Of a stretch of DNA of 64,000 nucleotides, positions 21,076 to 31,485 are shown one piece after another (positions within the stretch are counted from its first letter, which is position 1; each line of letters starts with the position of its first letter). The DNA comes from Diadophis punctatus similis (taxonomy: Eukaryota; Chordata; Lepidosauria; Squamata; Dipsadidae): positions 6,267,720 through 6,331,719 of the forward strand of contig JALIGW010000032.1 of assembly GCA_023053685.1 (NCBI GenBank). Reading direction: 5' to 3'. Position numbers and translations under genes: made by a program. The notes under the pieces were generated by a model. That model did not search any database and was not told the DNA's origin. It saw only the letters and a list, made by a program, of their open reading frames with translations.

Positions 21076-21815
21076 ACTCCTCTGAAATGCAGCCCCTCCT
21101 TCTGGGAATCCTGGCCACATTCCACCACAGCCTTCCTGGATGGGGCAAGGGTGACTGTTAAGATCTTGAGCAGAGCTTCGGCAATTGCAGCTGCATCTGA
21201 AGTGTTCCTTCAAGGTCCAGAGAGCGTCCTGGTGCTGCCAAACAAAATGAGATTTCCGTGATCTATTCATGTCATCCGCAGGGTAGGTCTTTTTAATTGG
21301 ATTGCGCTAGCGACAAACAGGGCTTGCGAGCTGGATAGGAAACCAGGGGGATTAATGCCTGTGCTCAGCCGCCAGCAAATAACCCTTCAGTCATAAAGGC
21401 TGCGGAAGTCAGCATGAGTCATAACCAGCAAGAAGTGGTTTAATGAAATTCGGTACTAATGTGAAGGAAATGGGCGAACAAGGAAATATAAAGAAAGGGA
21501 TGCTCGCATTGAAAACATTTTTAGGTGTAACATCTATGGATTTTTTTCTGTTAGATGTGTTAGAATGTGGCATAAAAGGCAGGAAAGAAAGAACTATTTT
21601 CCAGCCGATGTGGTTCTGACGTCTGCTGCCTTTGCAGGATGTGAATGGCAGAGGGAGATCTGGGGCAGGGATTATTTCTGCCTGACCCATCCAGAAAAGC
21701 AGAGCCAGGCAGACAATGGTCTCGCAATGTTTGCGGTGCCAGATGTGGGTCAGCCATTCTTTGGAAACTCCCACCTCACTCTGTGCATGGCCAGAGGAAA
21801 AAAGCTTTGCTTGGA
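21076..21815. other. Unassigned interval
   Basis: No recognised repeat. Open frames at 21409-21774 (minus) and 21565-21876 (plus) overlap each other and match nothing that I know. Confidence 0.35.
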
Positions 21816-21819
21816 GGAG

Positions 21820-22125
21820 CTAATAAAATTACCGAGTTGGAAAGGTCCTTGGGGGTCTTCTCCCAGATTAAGATAGCAATGGAATCAAAATCACGTGAAG
21901 TGTTAATACCACTTTATAATGCCTTGGTAAGGCCACACTTTGAGTACTGCATCCAGTTTTGGTCTCCATGATAGAAAAAAAAAAGATGTTGAGACTCTGG
22001 AAAGAGTGCAGAGAAGAGGAACAAAGGTGATTAGGGAACTGGAGGCTAAAACATATAACGAATTGGGTATGTCTAATCTAACAAAGAGAAGGACTAAGAT
22101 GGACATGTTAGCTGTTGTATATGAG
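21820..22125 (+). mobile_element. CR1 fragment spanning the end of ORF2
   Basis: The plus strand encodes LVRPHFEYCIQFWSP, the conserved end of the CR1 reverse transcriptase region, then AAGATGTTGAGACTCTGG and the KVQRR-like segment. It is broken near 22125. Confidence 0.85.
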
Positions 22126-22939
22126 TGTGTGCGGATGAAAGGTTTCACTCCGGTCCGCGCTATGTGCGGGGAAATAGTTTAAATCTATTGGCTAACAGTA
22201 GAACAGGCAAATAGTTTAAACCAGGGGTGAAATTCAGCAGGTTCTGAGAGATGGAGGTGGACACCGGATCGGCGGCAACCATCATATCCTGGAAAACCAT
22301 GTAGAGACTGGTGCCATACATGACAAAGAAAAGATGAACCTGCAGCCACATCCGCCTCTGGGACTACCAAGCCTAGGAAGCACCGATGGGCATCCATCCT
22401 GATTTCAGCCCGACAGAGAAATCCCTCTCTGCCCCCAGAGAGTCTTCTGCTGAGTCTGCTTATTTTATTTCTCAGGCATTTTGCATTTTTATAGTTGTGC
22501 TATAAGCCACCTGGGGAGACTTTTGTTTAAGCTGAAAGGTGGCAATCCGAGCACTTCCCAAGCGAGGAAAGGAACACATGTTTTCTTGCTAACTCCGAGT
22601 GGGGCTTGACAGTTGGGCCATCTCCTCTCGACAGCCATCTGTCTCTGGCGCTCGGATGCCGGCACTGAGCAGAGACCGGAGGAAGAAGGGTGAGCCTGCG
22701 GGGCCGGGCCAAGCTCACTGAGCCTGCCTTTGCTTCCTGCATCAGCTTCCTGCCTCTGGGGAGCCTCCCCTTCTAGGAGTAGGTCATCTGTCCCTAATCC
22801 AGGAGTAGACCAGCCCTCAACCATCCTGTCCTCCTCCACTTTTTTTTTTCTTTATTCTATTTCTATACCTGCCCATCTCAATTAATGACTCGGGGTGGCT
22901 TACCACTCCAAAACTATAAAATCAACCAATCAATCAATC
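22126..22939. other. Mostly unassigned interval
   Basis: A partial hAT-like terminus (CAGGGGTGAAATTCAGCAGG) lies at about 22223. A degraded L2-like tail (GACTCGGGGTGGCTTACC) is at 22820-22930. The rest shows no recognised feature. Confidence 0.4.
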
Positions 22940-23370
22940 AGAATAGAGCTGGAAGGGATCCTGGAGGTCTTCTAGCCCAGCCCCCTGCTGAAGCAGGAGA
23001 CCCTATACCCGTGATGGCAAACCTATGGCACGCATGTCAGAGGTGGTACGCAGAGCCCTCTCTGTGGGCACATGCGCCGTCACCAGCTGCTCTTCCAGGT
23101 TCCGTCTCACGCATGTGCACCGGCCAGCTGCTCTCATCCAAGTTCCGGCGCTCCGGTATGCGCGCGCACACTCCAGTTTTGGCACTTGGTGTTGAAAAGG
23201 TTAACCATCACTGCCCTCTACCATTTCAGACAAGTGCCTGTCTAGTCTCCTCTTAAAATCCTCCACTGATGGAGCACCCACAACTTCTGGTGGCAAGCTG
23301 TTCCACTGGTTAATTGTCCTCCCTGTTAGGAAGTTTCTCCTTAGTTCCAGGTTGCTTCTGGAAAGCATTC
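22940..23370 (-). mobile_element. CR1 3' end split by a hAT-like element
   Basis: GAATAGAGCTGGAAGGGATC ... AAGCAGGAGACCCTATAC and, after 23213, CCCTCTACCATTTCAGACAA ... TTCTCCTTAGTTCCAGG form one antisense CR1 once the insert is removed. Confidence 0.9.
23001..23221. mobile_element. hAT-like element, ~205 bp, in CR1
   Basis: The element (23009-23213) starts CCGTGATGGCAAACC and ends GGTTAACCATCACTG. It is flanked by CCCTATAC (23001-23008) and CCCTCTAC (23214-23221), one mismatch apart. The interior has AGAGCCCTCTCTGTGGGCAC. Confidence 0.8.
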
Positions 23371-23394
23371 TAAAAACAATAAAAACATCCAGAA

Positions 23395-23755
23395 TTATTG
23401 CAACCATTCTTTCTGTTTGAAGTTACAACAGCCGTGAAAAAAGTGACCTGTGACCATTTTGTACATTGATGACCATTGCAGCATCCTCATGGTCACCTGA
23501 TCAAAATTCAGACTCTTGGCAACTGCCTCATATTTGTGACGTTTGCAGTGTCCCAGGGTTGCGTGATTTCCTTTTTGCGACTTTCTGACAAGCAAAGTCA
23601 CTGGGGGAAGCTGGATTCATTTAACAACCGTGTTACTAACTGAGCAACTGTAGCAAAAAAAGGTTGCAAAACGGGGCAAAACTCACTGAACAACTGTCTC
23701 GCTTAACGTTGGAAATTTTGGACTCAGCTATGGTCTTAATTCAAGGACTGCCTAT
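23395..23755 (+). repeat. Mariner/Tigger-like MITE ('ACTTACAAC' family)
   Basis: GTGAAAAAAGTGACC, GATGACCATTGCAGCATCC, CTTTTTGCGACTTTCTGAC, TTCATTTAACAACCGTG and GTCTCGCTTAACG follow the family order seen at 31486. Confidence 0.7.
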
Positions 23756-23774
23756 ATACACAGCAACCAAGATA

Positions 23775-24060
23775 CTTGGCTAGTTAACCGAACAGCCAGA
23801 AACGGGACCCTTAACGCATTCTGAGGCCCAGGCCTGGATACACAGCCATGTTTTTAAAGCCTTGCGAAAGGCCAGCAGGGACTCAGGACCATTGTGAGCT
23901 CGGAGGGGAGGATCTTCCACAGAGCCTGCAGGGGCCACTGCAGAAAAGGCCCCGCCAGCCGACACTCTACGGCTGATGGGAGCTGCAGCCGGCCCCAACC
24001 TGAACTTTATCCTTTGCATTCAGCAGAGATCTCTGTTGAATGATCTCTGAGTAATGGATG
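23775..24060 (-). mobile_element. L2-like fragment
   Basis: CACAGCCATGTTTTTAAAGC and CCTTGCGAAAGGCCAGCAGG are the complement of the end of the L2 ORF (KTWLF type), in a degraded copy. Confidence 0.6.
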
Positions 24061-24084
24061 AGAGGCCATTAAGCTGTGGTGACC

Positions 24085-24315
24085 AGTGGTTAGAGGGCAG
24101 GACTGCAGGCTTCGTCTGCTGACTGCCAGCTGACTGCAATTTGACAGTTCGAATCTCACCAGGTCCCAGGTTGACTCAGCCTTCCATCCTTCCGAGGTGG
24201 GTAAAATGAGGACCCAGATTGTTGGGGGCGATACGCTGACTCTGTAAACCGCTTAGAGAGGGCTATAAAAGCCCTATGAAGCGGCATATAAGTCTAAGTG
24301 CTATTGATATTGTCT
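24085..24315 (+). mobile_element. tRNA-derived SINE
   Basis: From CCAGTGGTTAGAGGGCAGG through GACAGTTCGAATCTCACC (B box) and GTTGACTCAGCCTTCC to GCGGCATATAAGTCTAAG. This copy is nearly full length and ends at the start of the (TTCC)n run. Confidence 0.8.
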
Positions 24316-24408
24316 TTCCTTCCTTCCTTCCTTCCTTCCTTCCTTCCTTCCTTCCCTCCTTCCTTCCTTCCTTCCTTCCTTCCTTCCTTCCTTCCTTCCT
24401 TCCTTCCT
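24316..24408. repeat. (TTCC)n microsatellite between two SINE parts
   Basis: About 23 copies of TTCC with one CCCTCC interruption near 24355. Confidence 0.95.
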
Positions 24409-24552
24409 GTTGGCTCAGCCTTCCATCCTTCCGAGGTGGGTAAAATGAGGACCCAGATTGTTGGGAGCAAGAGGCTGACTCTGTAAGCCGCTTAGAGAGG
24501 GCTGGAAAGCCCTGTGAAGCGGTATATAAGTCTGAGGGCTATTGCTATTCAG
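24409..24552 (+). mobile_element. tRNA-derived SINE, 3' half
   Basis: It starts GTTGGCTCAGCCTTCC and runs to GCTATTGCTATT, so it is the same family as 24085 truncated exactly at the CCTTCC-rich segment. Confidence 0.8.
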
Positions 24553-24555
24553 ATG

Positions 24556-25264
24556 CTTCTCCTTTGTCAGGTAGAGTCGCAGGTGGAATCCAGCCTGGTG
24601 CAGAGCGATGGAGCCACACCCGTTTCCCCTTCCTTCCCACTGTGGAAAGCTTCCGCTGGCACATCTTCCCCTTCAGCCCGTGATTCTTTGAGGCCGAGGA
24701 TTTTCCTTGGGGACGGAATCTGGGAAAGGCCTGGGAAAGGCAGGTGGGAAGCAGCCTCGTGGCTCTCCAAAGACCTTGGCAGGCAATGCCCATCCAGAGC
24801 CTTCCCTGGAGTCGGGCGATGAATCACAGATGCAATTAGAAATGGCACTTTCAGCTCATTACAGGAACTCCTCAATCAGCAACGCAATTATTCCGGCACT
24901 CCTTCAAGGAGAGGAAACACCGCTTGCTGTTTGGTGCGAGAGGAAGGCAGCCATGGGAGGGGGAGGCAGGGAGAGGCAGGAGAGAGAGCTCACTTGGCAG
25001 CCATCCAAGTCAGAGCCCCTAATGAAGAGCTTCCTCTGGGCTTCCTCTTGGTGCAGTCCAAGGGCTGCTGCTGCCTTTAACCCACAAAGCTCTTCATGGC
25101 TTCACGCCTCGCATCCCCTCCCCCGTCAGCCCATCCAGGGAAAAACAGGCGTTTTCAGAGGGGAAAGCGGAAGGGCTGTTTCGGGGTGATGGGACCAGCC
25201 CTCCTCCTGACCTCCCGTTAAGGAGTCATCTGTTTCTGACATTACCTTCTTTCCGGAGGCAAAT
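24556..25264. other. Unassigned single-copy-like interval
   Basis: Balanced base composition, several small overlapping frames on both strands, no recognised repeat or protein. Confidence 0.35.
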
Positions 25265-25648
25265 CCAGGGAGTCCTTGACTTAGAACAGCTCACTTAGGG
25301 ACTGTTCAAAGTTACCACATCACTGGAAAAAAGTGATTTATGATTGTTTTTCTCACTTATGACCGTTATAGCATCCCCGTGGTCAGGTGATCAGAATCCA
25401 GATGATTGGCCACTGACTCATAACGCTGTGAAGTGTTCCGGGGTCACGTGATCCCCTTTTGCGACCTTCTGACAAGCAAAGACAATGGGGATTCACTTAA
25501 CAACCGTGTGACTAACTTAACAGCTGCAGTGATTCACTTAACAACCGTGGCAAGAAAGGTTGTAAATGGGGCAAAATTCACAACTGTCTCACTTAGCAGC
25601 ATAAATTTTGGGCTGAATTGCGGTCATAAGTCGAGGACTCTCTGTGTT
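25265..25648 (+). repeat. Mariner/Tigger-like MITE ('ACTTACAAC' family)
   Basis: CAGGGAGTCCTTGACTTAG ... GTCATAAGTCGAGGACTC gives complementary termini about 380 bp apart. The interior has CTTTTGCGACCTTCTGAC and two AACAACCGTG segments. Complete copy; a LINE begins directly after it. Confidence 0.75.
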
Positions 25649-25649
25649 C

Positions 25650-27695
25650 TTTATTTGTGAGCCATAAAGGTTCCTATGATACAGGCAGGATATAACAAAA
25701 CAGGCTATGTAGCTAACTTCAAAAACCGCTACAAAAATATATGCCACCAAATAAAGATGGAATGCTCCAACTACCACAGCAAACAAGAGGAAAACCTTCT
25801 GCGCACCAAATCTAACCGCGCCTTCTACAACTTCGTAAATAACAAACTCAAGGACTCAAGACCTCTCCCACCACTAAAAGGACCCAACAACAAAGAATGC
25901 TATGATGAAACAGTCAAAGCAAACCTCTTCAACAGATTCTTTGGCTCAGTCTTTGTAAACAGCAACGGCTCATGTCCAAAATTCCCTAGTCGTACCACAA
26001 ATACTCACAACAATTTAACACAAATAGACTTCACTGAATACAACGTTGAAAAAGCACTACGTGACCTAAAACCTTCTCTATCAATCGGACCAGATGGACT
26101 ATGTGCATACTTCCTAAAAAAGATCTCCACAGCCATTGCCGAGCCACTACGCATAATCTTTGAAAAATCCTACAGGACCAGTTCCCTACCAAACCTATGG
26201 TCATTAGCCACGGTCATCCCCATCTTCAAAAAGGGAGATCCCAGTCTAGTAGAAAACTACCGACCAATCTCTCTATGCTGCGTCACATGCAGAGTCATGG
26301 AAACAATCATAAACCAATCCATTACCCTCCACCTAGAAACTAACAACCTACTTTCAAACAAACAATTCGGTTTCAGGAAAAAACTATCCTGCAATCTACA
26401 ACTACTACACTGCAAAAACATATGGACCACAAAACTGGACCAGGGCAAAACAATAGACGCAGTTTACAAAGACTTCTGTAAAGCCTTTGACTCAGTGGTT
26501 CATGATAAACTACTTCTGAAACTGAAATCCTACGGCATCTCTGGACCCCTACATGACTGGTTAACTGCATTCCTGTCAAACAGACAACAAATGGTCAAAA
26601 TAGGGAGCGCCCTATCAAACCCCGTTCCTGTTAACAGCGGTGTACCCCAAGGCAGCGTACTAGGACCCACACTCTTCATACTCTATATAAATGACCTTTG
26701 CGATCACATTACAAGCGACTGCGTTCTCTTCGCCGATGATGTAAAACTCTTCAACAACACCGACAACACTGCTATCCTCCAAAAAGACCTAGACTTTGTG
26801 ACAGAATGGTCTAACATCTGGCAACTCCAAATCTCAACCAACAAATGCTCTGTCCTACACATTGGCAAAAAAAATCAGAACATTAAATACAAGCTGAAAA
26901 GTCAAGACCTTACAGACGACCCTCACTCTGTCAAAGACCTTGGAATACTCATATCAAATGACCTAAGTGCCAAAGCCCACTGCAACAACATCGCCAAAAA
27001 GGCTTCAAGAGTTGTTAACCTAATCTTACGTAGCTTCTTCTCCGGTAATATCACACTACTAACCAGAGCATACAAAACATTTGCCAGACCAATCCTTGAA
27101 TACAGCTCATCTGTCTGGAACCCACACCGCATATCAGACATAAATACATTAGAAAGTGTCCAGAGATACTTTACAAGAAGAGTCCTCCACTCCTCTACTC
27201 GCAACAGAATACCTTACGCAACCAGACTTGAAATCCTGGGCTTAGAAAGCTTAGAACTACGTCGCCTTCGGCACGACCTAAGCATAGCTCATAAAATTAT
27301 CTGCTACAATGTCCTTCCTATCAATGACTACTTCAGCTTCAACCACAACAATACACGAGCACACAACAGATACAAACTCAAAGTGAACCGCTCCAAACTT
27401 GACTGTAGAAAATACAACTTTAGCAACAGAGTGGTTAATGCCTGGAACTCACTACCTGACTCTGTGGTTTCGTCACCAAACCCCCAAAACTTTACCCTTA
27501 GACTGTCCACTGTTGACCTCACCCGATTCCTAAGAGGTCAGTAAGGGGCGTGCATAAGTGCACCAGCGTGCCTACCGTCCCTGTCCTAATGTTCCCGCTT
27601 ATCAGTACTCATCTTATGTATATAAACAATGTTTTATCTATGTATATTACCAACATGTACTTGACAAAATAAACAAACAAACAAACAAACAAAGT
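25650..27695 (+). mobile_element. 5'-truncated CR1/Rex-type LINE with (AAAC)n tail
   Basis: After the ORF stop at 27542-27544 comes a ~115-bp 3' UTR (AGGGGCGTGCATAAGTGCAC ... TTGACAAAATAAAC) and an (AAAC)n tail. Fragments of the same 3' end occur at 33597-33958, 43750-44050 and 62210-62420. Confidence 0.8.
25676..27544 (+). CDS. LINE reverse transcriptase ORF (CR1/Rex-type non-LTR retrotransposon)
   Basis: An uninterrupted 622-codon frame encodes a non-LTR reverse transcriptase. Visible motifs in order: LKPSLSIGPDGLCAYFLKK (~140-160), VIPIFKKGDPSLVENYRPIS (~185), YKDFCKAFDSVVHDKLLL (~260), GVPQGSVLGPTLF (~322), CVLFADDVKLF (~349, catalytic DD), then the thumb and a C-terminal VVNAWNSLPDSVV segment. 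The domain order and spacing fit the CR1/Jockey group; I favour a Rex/CR1-like clade but L2-like cannot be excluded. The endonuclease is missing, so the element is 5'-truncated and the first Met is arbitrary. The intact frame implies a recent insertion. It copies RNA into DNA at the target during retrotransposition; this copy cannot act alone. Confidence 0.85.
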   Translation: MIQAGYNKTGYVANFKNRYKNICHQIKMECSNYHSKQEENLLRTKSNRAFYNFVNNKLKDSRPLPPLKGPNNKECYDETVKANLFNRFFGSVFVNSNGSCPKFPSRTTNTHNNLTQIDFTEYNVEKALRDLKPSLSIGPDGLCAYFLKKISTAIAEPLRIIFEKSYRTSSLPNLWSLATVIPIFKKGDPSLVENYRPISLCCVTCRVMETIINQSITLHLETNNLLSNKQFGFRKKLSCNLQLLHCKNIWTTKLDQGKTIDAVYKDFCKAFDSVVHDKLLLKLKSYGISGPLHDWLTAFLSNRQQMVKIGSALSNPVPVNSGVPQGSVLGPTLFILYINDLCDHITSDCVLFADDVKLFNNTDNTAILQKDLDFVTEWSNIWQLQISTNKCSVLHIGKKNQNIKYKLKSQDLTDDPHSVKDLGILISNDLSAKAHCNNIAKKASRVVNLILRSFFSGNITLLTRAYKTFARPILEYSSSVWNPHRISDINTLESVQRYFTRRVLHSSTRNRIPYATRLEILGLESLELRRLRHDLSIAHKIICYNVLPINDYFSFNHNNTRAHNRYKLKVNRSKLDCRKYNFSNRVVNAWNSLPDSVVSSPNPQNFTLRLSTVDLTRFLRGQ

Positions 27696-27699
27696 TTGA

Positions 27700-27904
27700 G
27701 TAATAAATAAAAACAGGGGCAGAGAAAACCCACCAGGCTAACCTCCTTCAATCCTAAAGGTTAAATCCGTTCTTCCCAGCCTGGTCTCCAAATACATTGG
27801 ATGTGGGTTTTCTGGGGTGGTGGGTTCCTTCTAACTGCTTACTCTTTTGCCACGATGTCTGTCAATACTTGCTTATTTGATCTCCTACTTTTGACATCAG
27901 ATAT
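27700..27904. other. Unassigned interval
   Basis: Short stretch between LINE tail and CR1 with no recognised feature. Confidence 0.4.
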
Positions 27905-28262
27905 CTCTCTGCCTTGTCTAGAAGCACCAGGGGTGACACGATAGCATCTTCTAATACTTGAGGGGCCTGTCACAGAGAAGAGGGGGGGTCAACCTATTCC
28001 CCAAAGCACCTGAAGGCAGAAGAGAAGCAACAGATGGAAACTAATCAAGGAGAGAAGCAACCTAGAACTAAGGAGGAATTTCCTGACAGTGAGGACAATT
28101 AACCAGTGGAACAGCTTGTCACCACAAATTGTGAGCGCTCCATCACTGGAGGTTTTTAAGAAGAGACTGGGCAGCCATTTGTCTGAAATGGGATAGAGTT
28201 TCCTTTTTGAGAAGGGGGCTGGACTAGAAGACCTCCAAGATCCCTTCCAACTCTGTTATTCT
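27905..28262 (+). mobile_element. CR1 3' end
   Basis: CACCAGGGGTGACACGATAG, TCAACCTATTCCCCAAAGC, GAGAAGCAACCTAGAACTAA and GACTAGAAGACCTCCAAG form a sense CR1 of about 350 bp. Confidence 0.9.
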
Positions 28263-28264
28263 AT

Positions 28265-28485
28265 CTTCTGCTGGTCTCTGTCCATTCTTCTGGGCATCGG
28301 GAACTTCTCATCTCCAACAACTCATCCATTTGTGTTGTGTGTCCACAGCAGCCAAGTCTGAGCTTCGTGAATGGTGCTTCCAGGAGGCCGTCTGGATTTA
28401 ATTCATCTATTATGGTTCTTCTTGGAGTTCTCAGCCGCCGCCTCCAGCACCACAATTCTAAGGCACCACAATTCTCTTTGTTAAA
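28265..28485 (-). mobile_element. Degraded BovB/RTE LINE fragment
   Basis: The minus strand encodes ALELWCWRRRLRTPRRT, INELNP-like and CGHTTQMDELLE segments that correspond to the ELWCWRRLLRVP and YFGHLMRRKDSLE region of the BovB copy at 44248-45366. No intact frame. Confidence 0.75.
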
Positions 28486-28876
28486 GCTTCCTGACCATCC
28501 GGCTTTTGCAGCCCTGTTACAAGGCAGAGAACTGTGGCCACGGCAGAGCATACTTTGGAGACGTGGCAGTGGGCAGAAACCATGGGATTTCCCTCCGTGG
28601 TCAGCCTTCCTTGGGGAGAGCCAGCTTAAACCGGCACGATTCTGCAGGGCAGGGAGAGCCTTCTTAGGTGTTCCCTGGTGGGATTCTAATTCCACAAACT
28701 GCTTGTGATTTTTGTCTTTGCCTCCCTTTAAGGGCTCCTGGCTAAGGGGAGAGGAGGGTTGTGATCCCCGGAGGGGGGAAAGAAACCCCCCCCGGAGGGC
28801 TGTTGTTGCAGCTCCTTTGTGCCACAGGTCAGGTGCCCAAAAGGGGGGTGAGAGAAGGGATCCCTTACTGTGGGAG
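28486..28876. other. Unassigned interval
   Basis: No recognised repeat; contains a CCCGGAGGG-rich stretch near 28770-28800. Confidence 0.35.
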
Positions 28877-28877
28877 A

Positions 28878-29335
28878 CAGTTAGAAACATAGAATCCTGG
28901 GTCTGAAAGGGACCTAGGAGGTCTTCTAGTCCAGCCCCCTGAAAGCCCAGTCAAAATACGGCTTTTGGCATGGCTAGTCTAGTGAAGAGAAGGACCAGGG
29001 GAGACATGATAGCAGTCTTCCAATATTTGAGGGGCTGCCACAGAGAGGAGGGGGTCAAGCTATTCTCCAAAGCAGCCAAAGGCCAAACAAGGAATAATGG
29101 ATGGAAACTGATCAAGGAGAGATTCAACCTGGAAATAAGGAAAAATTTCTTGACAGTGAGAACAATCAATTGATGGAATAGAAGTTGCCTTCAGAAATTG
29201 TGGGAGCTTCATCACTGGAGGCTTTCAAGAAGAGACTGGACTGCCGTCTGTCAGAAATGGTGTAGGGTCTCCTACTTGGGCAGGGGGTTGGACTAGATGA
29301 CCTACAAGGTCCCTCCCAACTCTGTTGTTGTCCTT
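28878..29335. mobile_element. Two facing CR1 pieces
   Basis: An antisense CR1 terminus (AGGGACCTAGGAGGTCTTCT) at 28878-28945 is followed by a sense CR1 3' end from about 28965 (AGTGAAGAGAAGGACCAGGG) to 29335 (GGTTGGACTAGATGACC). Confidence 0.85.
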
Positions 29336-29339
29336 CTGT

Positions 29340-29870
29340 CTTGGTGCTCAGTGCCCGTAGTGGGTGTGATCTTCCTCCTTGCCATCTCAGCGAACGCTCA
29401 CAAATCTCAGATCCTTCATTTCAACACAATCTTCTGCACAAGAGTCCATTTCGGGTTGCTTCCCTCCAGGGTTTTGCTGCTTCGCTGACCGCTTTAGGTG
29501 GGAATTGTCCTCCTATTGTCTCACAGTTGGAAGAGATTGCACAACACACAAAAGATTAAGTCCCGTTGAATGAAGCAGGATTCCCATAACACGTGGTGCC
29601 TAAATCAATAGACCAACCAAGCAGAAGGTGGTTTACAGAAGCCACAACGGGGTTCTCGCCAACGCTAAGCCATGAGCCTGGCCCCTCTCAGAGGGTTGTG
29701 CTGCATTGTAGTGGCAGTCCAATTTTGGACTCTTTAAAAGCAAAACTGAAAACAAATAAACCAAACCCTTCACCCCCAAAGTCTCCACTCCCGCCTTCCT
29801 TGAGAATGTCAAGACGGAAGGGGGCTCCCAGCCATCCCCTTGGCAGATGCAGAAAAAGAAACTCCTGGGA
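29340..29870. other. Unassigned interval
   Basis: No recognised repeat family or gene signal. Confidence 0.35.
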
Positions 29871-29874
29871 CAGA

Positions 29875-30095
29875 TGGAGATTCTCAGCCACCCAGGTCCT
29901 GGTTCTCCCAAAAGTGCTTTTTCCAAGAGGCAACTGGACTTTTTGGTTTTTCTTTGAAGACGTTTCGCTTCTCATCCAAGAAGCTTCTTCAGCTCTCGGG
30001 TCTCAGAACTGAAGAAGCTTCTTGGATGAGAAGCGAAATGTCTTTAAAAAAACTCCAAGAAAGTCCAGTTGCCTCTTGAAAAAACACTCCTGGGA
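29875..30095. repeat. Foldback repeat ('CCAAGAAGCTTCTTCAG' family)
   Basis: TTTCGCTTCTCATCCAAGAA ... TTCTTGGATGAGAAGCGAAA forms an inverted repeat centred near 30003, framed by TTTTCCAAGAGGCAACTGGA and GTCCAGTTGCCTCTTGAAAA. A diverged copy is at 36955-37175. Confidence 0.85.
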
Positions 30096-30808
30096 CAAAA
30101 TTTTACCAAGCTTTACTGATAGATCCATATAGGGCCCAGAAGAAACAAAGCCAATTCTAAAGGTTCCCACAGGAAGCAGCTAGGTAAATTCCCCTTTTCC
30201 CCATTAGCCCCCCCCCCCCCCCCGTCCATTGTCCACCAATCCAAGGCATACTTTCTGTTTTGGGAAGCAATCTGTGACATTGGAAAAGATCTCATAACAT
30301 GACCTTGAATTGCAGGAACTTTCTCAGGCTCAGCCGGCTCCCTCGGCTCCCTCATCCCCTCCAACTCCCCCAAGAATTCCTCCCCCTCCCTTCTGTTCCT
30401 GTGGTCAGTCTGCGGGGGAAATTGCAGGTGGCGACAGAATCCGAGTCAGCCTGGCCCTCTCTCTCTCATGCTTTGGTGGGCAGCTCCCTCTGAAAGTGGC
30501 CCACGAGGTGTGTCAGTGCTCCTTCATTTAGCTCTCTTCTCCTTCGCCTGGTTCTTGGGGTTCCACCCCTTACGTGGGAGCCCCTGTGCTGACAAAAAAG
30601 CCAAAGCAGTCCTGAGCTGCCTCCATCTTCTCATTCCTCTCAACAAGGCCTCCTTCGGGGCTCCGCTCGGCCTCTGCTTAAACTGAAGCCGGTTGCCTGG
30701 CATTCTACATTCAGCCAACTTCGCTTCCAGGGGCATCAACTCGCCAACCCATGCGCCATGCCCGCAGAGGCACCCTGCTGTCCGCGTCTGCCTTAAGACC
30801 TGTCATTG
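30096..30808. other. Unassigned interval with a C homopolymer
   Basis: A run of about 17 C lies at 30209-30225. The rest shows no recognised repeat; several short frames are not supportable. Confidence 0.35.
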
Positions 30809-30934
30809 CTTCCTTTCCAAGTATTTTTTTTATAAATTTTATAAATTTTCTATTAATTACATTTCTTAGTGCTTAATAAACATCGTGTTGTCTGGGTATT
30901 TAATTTGCTTAGCAATACTTCCTTTCCAAGTATT
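30809..30934 (-). mobile_element. Very short L1 tail with 17-bp target duplication
   Basis: CTTCCTTTCCAAGTATT occurs at 30809-30825 and 30918-30934. Between them, 92 bp begin with T8 and read on the minus strand as an AT-rich LINE 3' end with a poly-A tail. Confidence 0.75.
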
Positions 30935-31222
30935 GACAGCTTAACCGGTCAGCCCTGTAGAGAGAGCTTGTCCACATGAATCACCTCAAAATCGACAAAT
31001 CTGCCAGCTTGCTGGTTGGCGAGGGTCTCGCCCAAGAGGTTGGGCATCAGCCAAGATCAGAAGGCAACCAGCAGGCGTGGCTTTTGCTCTCACGCTTGCT
31101 GAAGGGAGATGGTCCGTGGCCCACACTCACTGCAGGGGTGGGCAAAGAGGACGACCCAGATCACACAGAGGTCAATTAACTGGCCTTTCCAGCAATGGGA
31201 ACTCAGCCTCAATATTGGGGAG
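30935..31222. other. Unassigned interval
   Basis: No recognised feature. Confidence 0.35.
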
Positions 31223-31445
31223 AGGAAGGAAGGAAGGAAGGAAGGAAGGAAGGAAGGAAGGAAGGAAGGAAGGAAGGAAGGAAGGAAGGAAGGAAGGAAG
31301 GAAGGAAAGATCTGTTTAAAATAAATTGTCCAATGTTCTTTAAGAAGAGGTTGGACAACTATTTGCCTAAAATAGTATAGAGTTTTCTGCTTGAGCAAGG
31401 GGTTGGACTAGAAGACCTCCAAGGTCCCTTCCAAGTCTGTGACTC
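31223..31445 (+). repeat. (GAAG)n microsatellite followed by a CR1 terminus
   Basis: About 21 copies of GAAG (31223-31310), then sense CR1 from 31322 (TTGTCCAATGTTCTTTAAG) to 31440 (GGTTGGACTAGAAGACC). A second, shorter GAAG run is at 31449-31466. Confidence 0.85.
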
Positions 31446-31485
31446 TGGGAAGGAAGGAAGGAAGGATGGATCTGAATATGAAATA

